Part shown: piece after piece, positions 34,224-41,866 of the stretch
Position numbering within the stretch: position 1 is the first letter of the stretch
Layout of the letters: the number at the start of each line of letters is the position of its first letter
Assembly: GCF_014596515.1 (NCBI RefSeq)
Contig: NZ_MSJQ01000387.1
Coordinates: 1-42,612 of the forward strand
Length of the DNA: 42,612 nucleotides
Direction of reading: 5' to 3'
Origin: Streptomyces sp. CBMA156
GTDB lineage: Bacteria; Actinomycetota; Actinomycetes; Streptomycetales; Streptomycetaceae
Translations under genes and position numbers: made by a program
Notes under the pieces: generated by a model
Told to the model about the DNA's origin: nothing
The model's database searches: none
The model's input: the letters and a program-made list of their open reading frames with translations, nothing else

Positions 34224-35078
34224 ATGCACCTGATCTACTTCTCCCGCGAAGGCTGGGAGAGCTGGGGTCTGTCTTCGAAGCCGCTCGTACGTGAGGGCAT
34301 GCCCGTACTCATCGACGATGACCTGCTGTTCGAGGAAGCCGGTGTGGCCCGTCCCACGGTGGCGGTGAACCTGTGGTTGCAGAACCTCCCGCTGGATGGC
34401 GCCCCGGCCCAGAAGACCTGGAAGACCTATGCGCAAGCGATGAAGCCCTGGCTGGAGCACCTGGCTGAGGTCGGGGTCCATCCGTTCGCGGACCGCGAGA
34501 CCCTGCGTGCAGCCCTCAGCAGCTTCTCCGAGTACCGCCTTTCCGGTCCGCTCTCGGCCCGTTGGGACGTGAGCACGTGGAACCAGAACGTGAACACAGT
34601 GGCGCGGTTCTACCAGTGGGCTGTCGAGGAGGGCTTTTGCACGGCGGTGCCGTTCACGTATGCCCTGGTCCGGCGTTTTACCGAGGCCGGCCCCGTGGAG
34701 ACCCGCCGCAACATGGCGACGCTGCGGGCCCCGAAGCCGCACGTGACGTTGTCGTACCTGGAGGCTGACTTCCTTCAGTTGTTCCTTTGGGCTCTGGCGG
34801 GTCTGGGGCCCGGCGGCGTACCGGACACCTTCCGGGGCCGCCAGGTGGGGCGCAACACCGCGATGGCGAAGCTGGTGGTGTCCAGTGGGCTGCGCGCACA
34901 GGAGTTCACGCATCTACTCACCTACGAGTTGCCGACTCTGCCGACCCGGCCGACGACGCTGCCGCTACCGTTTCCGCTGTCAGCCCAGATCACCAAAGGC
35001 AAGAAGGCACGGGAGACCTGGGTCGACGTGGACGCCATTGCCGAGATGTGGCAGTACGTGGACCTGGACGGGGCGGCT
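34224..35078 (+). pseudogene. Tyrosine recombinase, C-terminally truncated
   Basis: From ATG at 34224 the core-binding domain (TWKTYAQAMKPWLEHLAEVG, STWNQNVNTVARFYQWAVEE) is intact. It is followed by the start of the catalytic domain with its first Arg (VVSSGLRAQEFTHLL) and the Lys hairpin (SAQITKGKKARETWVDVDAI). Similarity ends after QYVDLDG near 35075, where antisense sequence of another fragment begins. The HxLR and Tyr boxes are lost. Its position just after the broken ligase suggests it belonged to the element that interrupted that gene. Confidence 0.75.
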
Positions 35079-35288
35079 GGCCTGGCCGAGCCAGCGCAGT
35101 CGGCCCGTGGTGTCGGTGACCAGGTAGACCGCGGTGAGGACGTCCAGGGCGTCGAAGCGTGCGCGGTCGGCCCACGGTGTGGGGCACAGATGGGCCTGCT
35201 GCAGGTGCCGACCCGCGGACATGGAGACCATGGCCAGCAGCGGCATGGTCAGCGCCGGGCCGACGGGCAGGCGCAAGCGGTTCACCAC
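35075..35288 (-). pseudogene. N-terminal fragment of unknown gene
   Basis: A GTG start overlaps the stop of the upstream 705-residue gene. The visible residues (LRLPVGPALTMPLLAMVSMS, RARFDALDVLTAVYLVTDTT, then GRLRWLGQASRP) look coding until the junction with the recombinase remnant near 35078. The VYLVTDTTGRLRWLGQA stretch faintly recalls GIY-YIG nucleases, but too little remains to say. Confidence 0.45.
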
Positions 35289-37399
35289 GTGCCCTCGGCC
35301 GCCTCGTTGAGGAACCGCTCGACCTCGGAGGCGACCACGGCCGCCGGCCCGTGCTGCATGTCCAGCAGGGTGCTCTGCAGGTTGCGCAGGTCCTGCTGGA
35401 CTAGGCTCACTGCTTTGAACACCGCGCTGACGGAGTCCGGCGGCATGTTCTGCAGCCCGCCCTCCCCGGCAGCGAGCCCCGCGTCGACCGTCTGCCGGAC
35501 GGCGCGGATGAGGTTGAGCACCGCCGAGGGCATTGCACTGGTTGCCTGGTGGACCAGGACGTTCTGGGCACCGACGAGAACCTGCTGCTTCGACGGCGGG
35601 GGCTGGTTCGGCGGCGTGGAGTCGGTCCGGCTGCCCTTCCCGCTACCGATGCCCGTGCTCTTCGCCTTGGCCACCTTCGGGAAGACCCTGTTGAACCAGG
35701 TCTGGTCCGCCCGGCTGCCCTCGATCGGCGCGCCCTCCGCGTCGACCTGGCGGGGCGGGGATCCGTGCTGGTTGGCCCGGGCGATCTCCCACAGCAGCCC
35801 CACGGCCTGCGCTGCCCTGCTCTCCGCCAGCATGGCGTTGCGGGCGTTCACGCCGCTGCGACGGCCCGCCTTCTGGGCGTCGGCGGAGCCGCGGTCGGCC
35901 TCGATCAGGTCGTGCTCGGCCAGCCAGTGCAGGCCGCGGGTGTTGAGGAACTGCCGCAGGTCTTCAGTGCTGTGGGCCGCCGCGGCCAGCGCGTCCGCCC
36001 AGTGCGGAATCTTGGCCTGGTGGTGGCCGTCCATGATGAAGCGGTAGCCGAAGACACCGTCGATGAGACGGGGGTTCCACCGGTTGCGGTAGCCGAGGGC
36101 GATCGCAGCCGACACCATCCGCAGCCGCAGCGCGACGTGTTGGGCGCCGGTGCTGGAGCGGCGCGGCTCGCCGAGGACCTGCGCGACCTCCCGGTCGTGC
36201 TCGCGGTCCTCGGGGAACGCCAGCGCCCACAGGGTGCGGTCGCGCAGGTCCCGGGCCTCCAGGATGGTGTCCGGCACGCCCTCGGGGGCGGGGGCTTCGC
36301 CAGCGAGCCAGGCGCGCCACGCCTCGGTGAACCGGCCACGGGTGGTGGCGTCCCGCAGGACAGCCCGCATGTCGGCGCTGGACTTCTCGGCGATCGGGTA
36401 GTCCAGCGGGGGGTGCCGGTGGTCGGTGCGGTTCGGGTCGAAGACGGTGTTGTGCAGTTCCCCAAGGTTGTCCGTCCCGACGATGATCTTCAGTTGCACG
36501 GTGGCGATCATGGCGGCGGCGCGGGCCGTGCCGTGCAGGAGGTGGCCGGGGGCCTCGTAGGCGTCGCGCAGGGCGTTGGCGTACGCGGGAACCCAGGTGC
36601 TCGGGTCGGCGATGTGGCTGGAGTGGGCGGGTTCGCCCGGTTTCGGGTCCGGCAGGAACAGCCGACCGGTGGGGATGCCGAAGCAGATCTGCTCGGCGGT
36701 GAGTCCGTGGAGCTTCAGGCGGGCCCGGGAGCGGTTGCTGCCCGTAATGGCCACCAGGTCCAGGATCTGGCGGGTGGCGGGGCGGCCGTCGCGCACCTCG
36801 GCGACGCTCCGCAGGAGCGGGACGTGCAGGGTGCTGGTGTTCTGGCCGAAGGTTCGCAGGTTGTCGCTGAGATCGTACGGGCGGTCGCTGTCGGCCTTGT
36901 CCAGTGCCGTGTCCATGATGCCGAGCAGGGAGTTAAGCGTCCCCGCGGGCACCGGCTGCGCCGTCGTCAGATAGGGCAGGGGCGTTCCGTCGGCCGAGTC
37001 ACCGGTGACCAGCATCGGCAGGGTGCGTTCGGGGTCGGGGTCGGGTTGGGCGGGGGAGTCGAACGTGCTGCGGACGCGCTCGTTGTACTCGGTGGGCGTG
37101 CCGGCGAAACCGTGGGTGCGGACGGTGAGCACGCGTAGACCGGTGGACAGGTCCGGGACGATCAAGCCCGGCCGCATCCGGTAGGTCTGCTGGCCGCGCT
37201 GTCGGGTCAGGTAGTTCTTGGGGCGCACCACGAACGCCGCGATGGCGTCGGTGATCAGCGGCGGGAGCCCGGTCTCCAGCCCGAGCGCCTCGGAGAAGGC
37301 GAGGGTCCAGGTGAACTTGTCGGCACCGGGGAAGGGGTTGGTGAGCGGCGCGTCGAACTCGTCGTCGGCCGCGGGGGTCACCGATTCGGTGATCGTCAT
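35282..37399 (-). CDS. Large hypothetical protein, possible ParB-like motif
   Basis: A 705-residue protein read from the ATG at 37399, with GGAAG six bases upstream. I do not recognise the family. The N-terminal region holds VAITGSNRSRARLKLHGL, loosely like the G-x2-R-x2-A motif of ParB/sulfiredoxin-fold proteins. Later come TVQLKIIVGTDNLGELHNTV, GYRFIMDGHHQAKIPHWADA and a helical C-terminus with a Ser/Pro linker (GKGSRTDSTPPNQPPPSKQ). It has no membrane segment. Size, mobile neighbours and the ParB-like motif fit a plasmid or defence-associated protein, with low certainty. It is coupled to the truncated gene after it. Confidence 0.6.
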   Translation of the reverse strand: MTITESVTPAADDEFDAPLTNPFPGADKFTWTLAFSEALGLETGLPPLITDAIAAFVVRPKNYLTRQRGQQTYRMRPGLIVPDLSTGLRVLTVRTHGFAGTPTEYNERVRSTFDSPAQPDPDPERTLPMLVTGDSADGTPLPYLTTAQPVPAGTLNSLLGIMDTALDKADSDRPYDLSDNLRTFGQNTSTLHVPLLRSVAEVRDGRPATRQILDLVAITGSNRSRARLKLHGLTAEQICFGIPTGRLFLPDPKPGEPAHSSHIADPSTWVPAYANALRDAYEAPGHLLHGTARAAAMIATVQLKIIVGTDNLGELHNTVFDPNRTDHRHPPLDYPIAEKSSADMRAVLRDATTRGRFTEAWRAWLAGEAPAPEGVPDTILEARDLRDRTLWALAFPEDREHDREVAQVLGEPRRSSTGAQHVALRLRMVSAAIALGYRNRWNPRLIDGVFGYRFIMDGHHQAKIPHWADALAAAAHSTEDLRQFLNTRGLHWLAEHDLIEADRGSADAQKAGRRSGVNARNAMLAESRAAQAVGLLWEIARANQHGSPPRQVDAEGAPIEGSRADQTWFNRVFPKVAKAKSTGIGSGKGSRTDSTPPNQPPPSKQQVLVGAQNVLVHQATSAMPSAVLNLIRAVRQTVDAGLAAGEGGLQNMPPDSVSAVFKAVSLVQQDLRNLQSTLLDMQHGPAAVVASEVERFLNEAAEGTW

Positions 37400-38319
37400 G
37401 GGGGCTTCCTGCAAGAGGGCGGTCGGCCCGGTCCTGGTGGTCCGGGCAGAGCAAAGGGCCCGGACCCCGTGGAAGCACACAGGGGTCACTCAGTTGCCAG
37501 CACCGCACGCCGCGGGGGCGATATTGGCCTCTGGACTCCAGTCCGAATCCCCGGCCCGTGGCGCGACCGTCGAGCGGCCATTGCGCCCCCGTGGCACGAA
37601 GGCCCATGGGGAGGAACAGGAAGTCGGCATGTGCCGAATTGCTGCTGGCAGCTTAGGACACAAGCGCTGTACAGAAAAAGCAAGTTGACGTTTGCTCAGT
37701 TAGCTCGCTAATGGATGATGGTGGCTTGCCGACCCGGTGCCGGGTTGGAGGAAGCGGACGGCTGGGCTGCGGCGCCCGAACCTGCGGACTCGGATGCCGT
37801 CCGCACGTGGCCTCCCTCCGGCGCCTGGCCCACCCTCGTGGGTGAGCCAACGGTCCCGCCAGTTCGCGGACCCGGCACACCGGGCCCGCGAACACCTGCG
37901 GGCCGGGCCGCGTCAGGTCAACACCCGCCCTCGAAAATCCCGAGCAACCGTGCGGCGGCCAGCCTGCCGCACCCGTGGTGGATGCCATCGGGCCCATGGC
38001 CCTCCGTGGCGACCTCGGCGGCGACCACGACGCGCTGCTCGGCCAGGATTCGACCACACTCCCGGGTTGGAGCACCAAGAGGCTCACCACAGGAGGCCCG
38101 GGCACTCGGGCAACCGCGCCGACATGCCATGCCGCTCCGGTGGCAGGCGGCTGGCAGACGGCCCGGGACCGGGCGACCATGGAAGAGGGACGAGGCGCGG
38201 CATCCCTGCGGACCAACCGTCTCGGGGCCGAGACCGCTCCGCGCACCGACGGCCACGCCGACAGTCACTGAGAGTTATCAGATCATGGCTGAAGCAGAGA
38301 ACTTTTGGCGCCCGGCCCA
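37400..38319. other. Region with no confident gene
   Basis: Frames on both strands here have weak or conflicting coding bias. The stretch 37650-37715 is AT-rich (GTTGACGTTTGCTCAGTTAG) and could be a promoter or a recombination junction. On the minus strand 37920-38090 reads CGRILAEQRVVVAAEVATEG and CGRLAAARLLGIFEGG, possibly a fragment of a lost gene. Nothing else is supportable. Confidence 0.4.
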
Positions 38320-38508
38320 TCAGATGGGCACCCACCTCGACGACCTGCCCGCATCCTCTGCCGGAACGGCAGGCTGCTCCTGGCCGCCAGCGATCGCGGT
38401 AAGGATGGAGCGCCGCCGCCAGCTGTTGCGCACAGATTCCTCCTGCTGCACCCGTTCGCGGTAGAGCTTCACGAAGTCCTCGTCGTCCAGGCGCATCGTG
38501 TCCGGCAT
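38320..38508 (-). CDS. Small hypothetical ORF after an in-frame UAG
   Basis: A 62-residue product from the ATG at 38508 (MRLDDEDFVKLYRERVQQEE, then SVRNSWRRRSILTA). The preceding 20 codons back to the upstream gene's UAG stop (PDLAGYRTPGNAWDAIEV) are in the same frame and have coding-like bias, with no start codon among them. So this may be the severed C-terminal end of the upstream gene rather than an independent gene. Confidence 0.5.
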   Translation of the reverse strand: MPDTMRLDDEDFVKLYRERVQQEESVRNSWRRRSILTAIAGGQEQPAVPAEDAGRSSRWVPI

Positions 38509-38568
38509 GACCTCGATGGCATCCCAGGCGTTGCCGGGAGTGCGGTAACCCGCGAGGTCGGGGGTCTG

Positions 38569-40365
38569 CTAGCCCCAGCGGCCGCGGGGAGCCTCGGGGA
38601 CGGGGTGGTCCGCACGCCGCCGCAGCGCTTCCTGGTCCATCAGCGCCGCCGTGTGTTCGGCCTGGCCGCGGAGCTCGGGCCAGCCTGCCGGCGGCGCGGG
38701 CTCCACCACCCGTTCCCCGTCCCACACCGGCCCCGGCGTGTGCAGGGCCCGGAGCTGGGCGGCCAGGTCCCGTTCCGCCTCGCTGGTGGCGCGCACGAGC
38801 TCCCGGTCCTCCCCGCTCCCGTTGCGGACTCCGGTGATGAGGCGGTGATCGAACAGGTGGGCCAGTCTTACCTGCCACCAGCGGGAGTCCTGGTGGTCCT
38901 GGCTGAACGGCGCCCGGGCCAGGTCCCAGGCCGACAGCGCCCCGTGTTCGGCCACCAGGTCCAGCACCTCCCGGTGCAGCGGGGTCAGCCGCGGCGCCTT
39001 GCGGGCCTTCCGGGTGCCGGGGGCCGCGTCGGCGCTGGCGCCCTGGTGCAGCAGGGCGTGCATGCCGGTCAGGCACGCGGCCTGGTGACGGGCGCACCAC
39101 CAGCCCTCGCGCCCGGGGGCGTCGACGAGTTCCAGCAGGCCCGGGCAGACGTCGCACAGCCTCATCACGACGGGCTCCTGCCCGTCGGTGCCGGAGCCGT
39201 TCCGATCGTCGCCGGGCCACCACGGCCGCTCCACCGCGTCCTCGCGTCCGCACAGCGCGCACCCGGCCTCGTGGAACGGGGCCTGCGGGAGCGACCCGCG
39301 CAGGTCGCGGACGACGGGCCACGCCCACACCTGCCACGATCCCTGGTACTGGAGGCCATCGGTCCAGCCCAGCGACAGGCACTGCTCGCACAGCGCGACC
39401 GGGGAGGAGGCCAGCGCGCAGCCGCGCCGGGCGACCCGCGCCGCCGGCACCGTCCGTCGGCACCACGAGCAGGCCTCCAGCGGGGTCTCCGCAGGCCGCC
39501 GGTAGGGTGCGCTCGGCACGGCGGGAGTGGTGAGGTCCCGCTCCTCCTGGAAGAGCACCGGGGCCTTTAGTCCCTGGGCGGGCCGGAACAACCGGACGAC
39601 CTTGCTGCGCCCGGCGAGCGCGAGCCGGGTCTGCCAGTGGCCGTAGCCGACCATGTCCCACACCCGTTCCTGCTCGCCGCGGTCCCGGGCCGCGTCGCGC
39701 AGGCGTTGTTCGGCCTTGCGCTGCTCGGCCGGGTCGTCCAGGCGCGGGCGCAGGTCCACGGCGAGGTCGACGTGGAGCAGCTGCTCCTGGCCGTCGTCGG
39801 CGTACGGGCCGACCGCCCGGATCTCCCTGACCCACCACAGCGTCGCGTCGGGGGCGGCATTGACCGCTTCAGCGGCCTTGACGACCTTGGCGACCAGCGC
39901 GTCGGCGTTCTTGCGGGTGGACGGCTTGCGGCCGGAGGCGTGGGCCAGGCTCCGGCCGGCGGGGGTCAGCTTCCAGGTCCGGTGTTCGTGGTACTCGCAG
40001 TCGTCGGTGCGGCAGGTGTGGCAGTGCCGGGGTTCGTGGAGGTCTTCGGGCGCGGCCAGGTAGCCGGCTTCGACGGCGGCGGCCAGCAGCTCCAGGCACC
40101 GGGCCCGGTCGAGGTGGACGGCGCGCTGGGCGTCGCGGACGTCGAGCCCGTACGGCTGGCCGCGCTTGAGCAGGTCGCGGATCTCGCGGGTGGCGTGGCC
40201 CAGCAGCGGTGCGTCCAGGTCCACGACCCGTTCGCCTTCCTGCCGTCCGATGCCGCCGAGCGGCATCAGCGGCGGAGCGCTGTCACCGTCTTCACGGGCG
40301 TACAGGGCCGCCATCTCGGAGAGGAGACCGTCCATGTCCAGCCCGAACTCTTCCGTGCGCTCCAC
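38569..40365 (-). CDS. wHTH / degenerate nucleotidyltransferase / zinc protein
   Basis: A 598-residue protein, GTG start after AGAAGG. Residues 45-145 look like a winged-helix region (HATREIRDLLKRGQPYGLDV, WKLTPAGRSLAHASG) with an inserted Cys/His site (CHTCRTDDCEYHEH). Residues 155-270 follow the MNT-type nucleotidyltransferase pattern (WWVREIRAVGPYADDG, then LLHVDLAVDLRPRL). However the hGS motif reads AVGPY and the D-x-D reads H-V-D, so catalysis is doubtful. Two more cysteine pairs follow (CSWCRR ... CEQC; CALCGRE ... CDVC), then a second winged-helix-like region (TPLHREVLDLVAEHGALSAW). Probably a DNA-binding regulator that co-opted the fold, which is inference. Confidence 0.6.
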   Translation of the reverse strand: MERTEEFGLDMDGLLSEMAALYAREDGDSAPPLMPLGGIGRQEGERVVDLDAPLLGHATREIRDLLKRGQPYGLDVRDAQRAVHLDRARCLELLAAAVEAGYLAAPEDLHEPRHCHTCRTDDCEYHEHRTWKLTPAGRSLAHASGRKPSTRKNADALVAKVVKAAEAVNAAPDATLWWVREIRAVGPYADDGQEQLLHVDLAVDLRPRLDDPAEQRKAEQRLRDAARDRGEQERVWDMVGYGHWQTRLALAGRSKVVRLFRPAQGLKAPVLFQEERDLTTPAVPSAPYRRPAETPLEACSWCRRTVPAARVARRGCALASSPVALCEQCLSLGWTDGLQYQGSWQVWAWPVVRDLRGSLPQAPFHEAGCALCGREDAVERPWWPGDDRNGSGTDGQEPVVMRLCDVCPGLLELVDAPGREGWWCARHQAACLTGMHALLHQGASADAAPGTRKARKAPRLTPLHREVLDLVAEHGALSAWDLARAPFSQDHQDSRWWQVRLAHLFDHRLITGVRNGSGEDRELVRATSEAERDLAAQLRALHTPGPVWDGERVVEPAPPAGWPELRGQAEHTAALMDQEALRRRADHPVPEAPRGRWG

Positions 40366-40431
40366 CGGGTGCCCTTCTCTGCCCGCGACGCCGAGAGCAC
40401 GCCGCGAAAGGGCGACGGGGGACGGGCGCCG

Positions 40432-41016
40432 TCAGTGCGGAAGCCTATCGGCACCCCGGGGCGCCGAGGAGCGTGCCGACACGGGCGCGGGACGTCCGAC
40501 CCAGGCCTGGTGCTGTGCGGCGACGAGCGATCCCTGGCGGCTGCGGCCTCTCAGCACGCCGACCCGTGTCCGGCCCTCGACGACCTGCAGGCCGGTGCCG
40601 GTGCCCTCCGGGTAGACCAGCGCCCGGTCGAGCAGGACGGGCGGCCGCGTCCAGGTCCCCTGCTCCGCCCAGCAGCGTGCGACGCCCTCGTGAGCGCCTG
40701 AACTCCGAGCGGCGGCCCAGTAGTCCGGGTTTTCGGCGTAGTAGTCGATGCAGCCGTCATCCGACGCTCCGGTCGGCATCCCGCACAGCTCTGTGGCCGT
40801 GACCGGTTCGAGGCTCCAGGCGATCCGGGCCAGGTCGACGTGCCCGTAGTCGCGCTGGAAGGCGCCGTTGTCACCGTGGTCGTAGAGCCACTGCTCGACG
40901 ACGTCCTCGGGCCACCGCAGCGCGGCGATCAGGGGATCGGCGCAGAACTCGCTGAGGCTGAGGCCGGAGCCGGCCCGGCGGCGCGCCATCAGGCCCTGGA
41001 GGTCACCGAGGTTCAT
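40432..41016 (-). CDS. ParB-like hypothetical protein
   Basis: A 194-residue protein, first of the minus-strand block. The N-terminus is helical (LSLSEFCADPLIAALRWPED). Near residues 120-160 the sequence PVLLDRALVYPEGTG leads to LQVVEGRTRVGVLRGRSRQG, resembling the ParB/sulfiredoxin E-G-x-x-R motif that binds nucleotide. The ATG at 41016 begins MNLGDLQGLM. It is followed by the nucleotidyltransferase-like gene 66 bases later. Function is unknown. ParB-fold proteins outside partitioning include nucleases and modification-system components. Confidence 0.6.
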   Translation of the reverse strand: MNLGDLQGLMARRRAGSGLSLSEFCADPLIAALRWPEDVVEQWLYDHGDNGAFQRDYGHVDLARIAWSLEPVTATELCGMPTGASDDGCIDYYAENPDYWAAARSSGAHEGVARCWAEQGTWTRPPVLLDRALVYPEGTGTGLQVVEGRTRVGVLRGRSRQGSLVAAQHQAWVGRPAPVSARSSAPRGADRLPH

Positions 41017-41120
41017 GGCCTCACCGTAGGGCCTTGGTGCGCTCCGGAGGGAACGGCCCTGGCCCGGGCGCCGGTCGGGCGGACGCCGCCCCGCCGTCGC
41101 CGCCGGGGCACCACATGTCC

Positions 41121-41204
41121 TGTGTCACCGATCCTTGACCGATTGCCACTGAAGTTGGACTACTGCCCGGTTCGTGTCACCGAACCTTGACCGCCCTGGT
41201 CAGA
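41121..41204 (+). repeat. Left 84-bp inverted repeat
   Basis: Reads GTGTCACCGATCCTTGACCG at its outer side, a central GCCACTGAAGTTGGAC and TGCCCGGTTCGTGTCACCGA, and CTTGACCGCCCTGGTCAG at its inner side. The CACCGA-CCTTGACCG unit occurs twice, about 50 bases apart. Confidence 0.8.
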
Positions 41205-41598
41205 GCGGTTCCTGGATAGTCGACAGCTTCGTACCGCCGGGCGGCGCCGGGGATCCACAGTCGCTGGGGCTGAACTGCTCACCGATGTTGTTCCACATGA
41301 AGCCGTCCCGCCAGCCCGGCTTCGCGCCAGCCCAGCCGAGCAGTGCCCCGAGGACCTTCTCCTGGGAGATCGTCAGTGTCTGATAGTGCAGCTCAGCCAC
41401 GCCGTCCCTGTATTCGAGCTGAAAGGTGTTGTTCTCGCGGAGCCGGACCTGGATGTACCAACTTCCGGGCTGCTCCTCGTCCACCCGCTCCAGGACCATG
41501 TGGGCGTTTCCCCGCCGCAGGTTGGCCAGCATCGTCCCGATAGCCAGCTTGGACGGCCGTTTCACCACGTGGCCGCGCTCGTTGGTCGCAATCAGCAT
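41200..41598 (-). CDS. Passenger gene of inverted-repeat cassette
   Basis: A 132-residue product from ATG at 41598 (MLIATNERGHVVKRPSKLAI). The frame is open further upstream, and a start a few codons earlier is possible because LLDDLAMLI looks continuous. It is an alpha/beta protein: MVLERVDEEQPGSWYIQVRL, then NTFQLEYRDGVAELHYQTLT and DGFMWNNIGEQF. I do not name a family. The compact fold resembles immunity-type or antitoxin-type small proteins in general style only. Weak ribosome binding site. Confidence 0.6.
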   Translation of the reverse strand: MLIATNERGHVVKRPSKLAIGTMLANLRRGNAHMVLERVDEEQPGSWYIQVRLRENNTFQLEYRDGVAELHYQTLTISQEKVLGALLGWAGAKPGWRDGFMWNNIGEQFSPSDCGSPAPPGGTKLSTIQEPL

Positions 41599-41640
41599 GG
41601 CCAGATCATCCAGCAAGGGCCTGACACCGCTCGGTGAGGC

Positions 41641-41724
41641 CCTGACCAGGGCGGTCAAGGATCGATGGCACGAACCGGGCAGTGGTCCAACTTCAGTGGC
41701 AATCGATCCAGGTTCGGTGGCACG
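41641..41724 (-). repeat. Right 84-bp inverted repeat
   Basis: The reverse complement aligns with 41121-41204 over its full length without gaps. The central 16 bases GCCACTGAAGTTGGAC and the inner CTTGACCGCCCTGGTCAG are identical in both. Substitutions cluster in the outer 20 bases and around the second internal unit. Confidence 0.8.
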
Positions 41725-41866
41725 GGACACCACACTCTGTTCCACGTCCCCCACCTGCGGTAATGCAGCTTGCATCCATAATCGAACGTAGCATCGAATA
41801 CAGGGGCCGGAGGGGAGCCGGGACCAACGACACGAAGGGGGCCGACCGGACAGGAGGCGATGCAGG

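Larger units (their letters stand above)
41121..41724. mobile_element. 604-bp inverted-repeat cassette with one gene
   Basis: Two 84-bp inverted repeats (41121-41204 and 41641-41724, about ten mismatches) enclose a single minus-strand gene. The gene's stop lies inside the left repeat and its start 43 bases inside the right one. Each repeat holds two internal copies of a CACCGA-x-CCTTGACCG-type sequence, as in IS21-like ends with repeated transposase sites. No transposase is present. This fits a non-autonomous transposable cassette. I could not confirm a target duplication. Confidence 0.65.

Noticed and set aside
33318..36047. A 909-codon plus-strand open frame
   Set aside because: It is a shadow frame of the ligase, then the true recombinase frame, then antisense of the 705-residue minus-strand gene. 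Only 34224-35078 has coding character.
35549..37138. Long plus-strand ORF (529 codons)
   Set aside because: Antisense of the 705-residue minus-strand gene, with the same shadow composition and no ribosome binding site.
38305..39570. Plus-strand ORF of 421 codons
   Set aside because: Antisense of the nucleotidyltransferase-like gene; it lacks domains and start signals.
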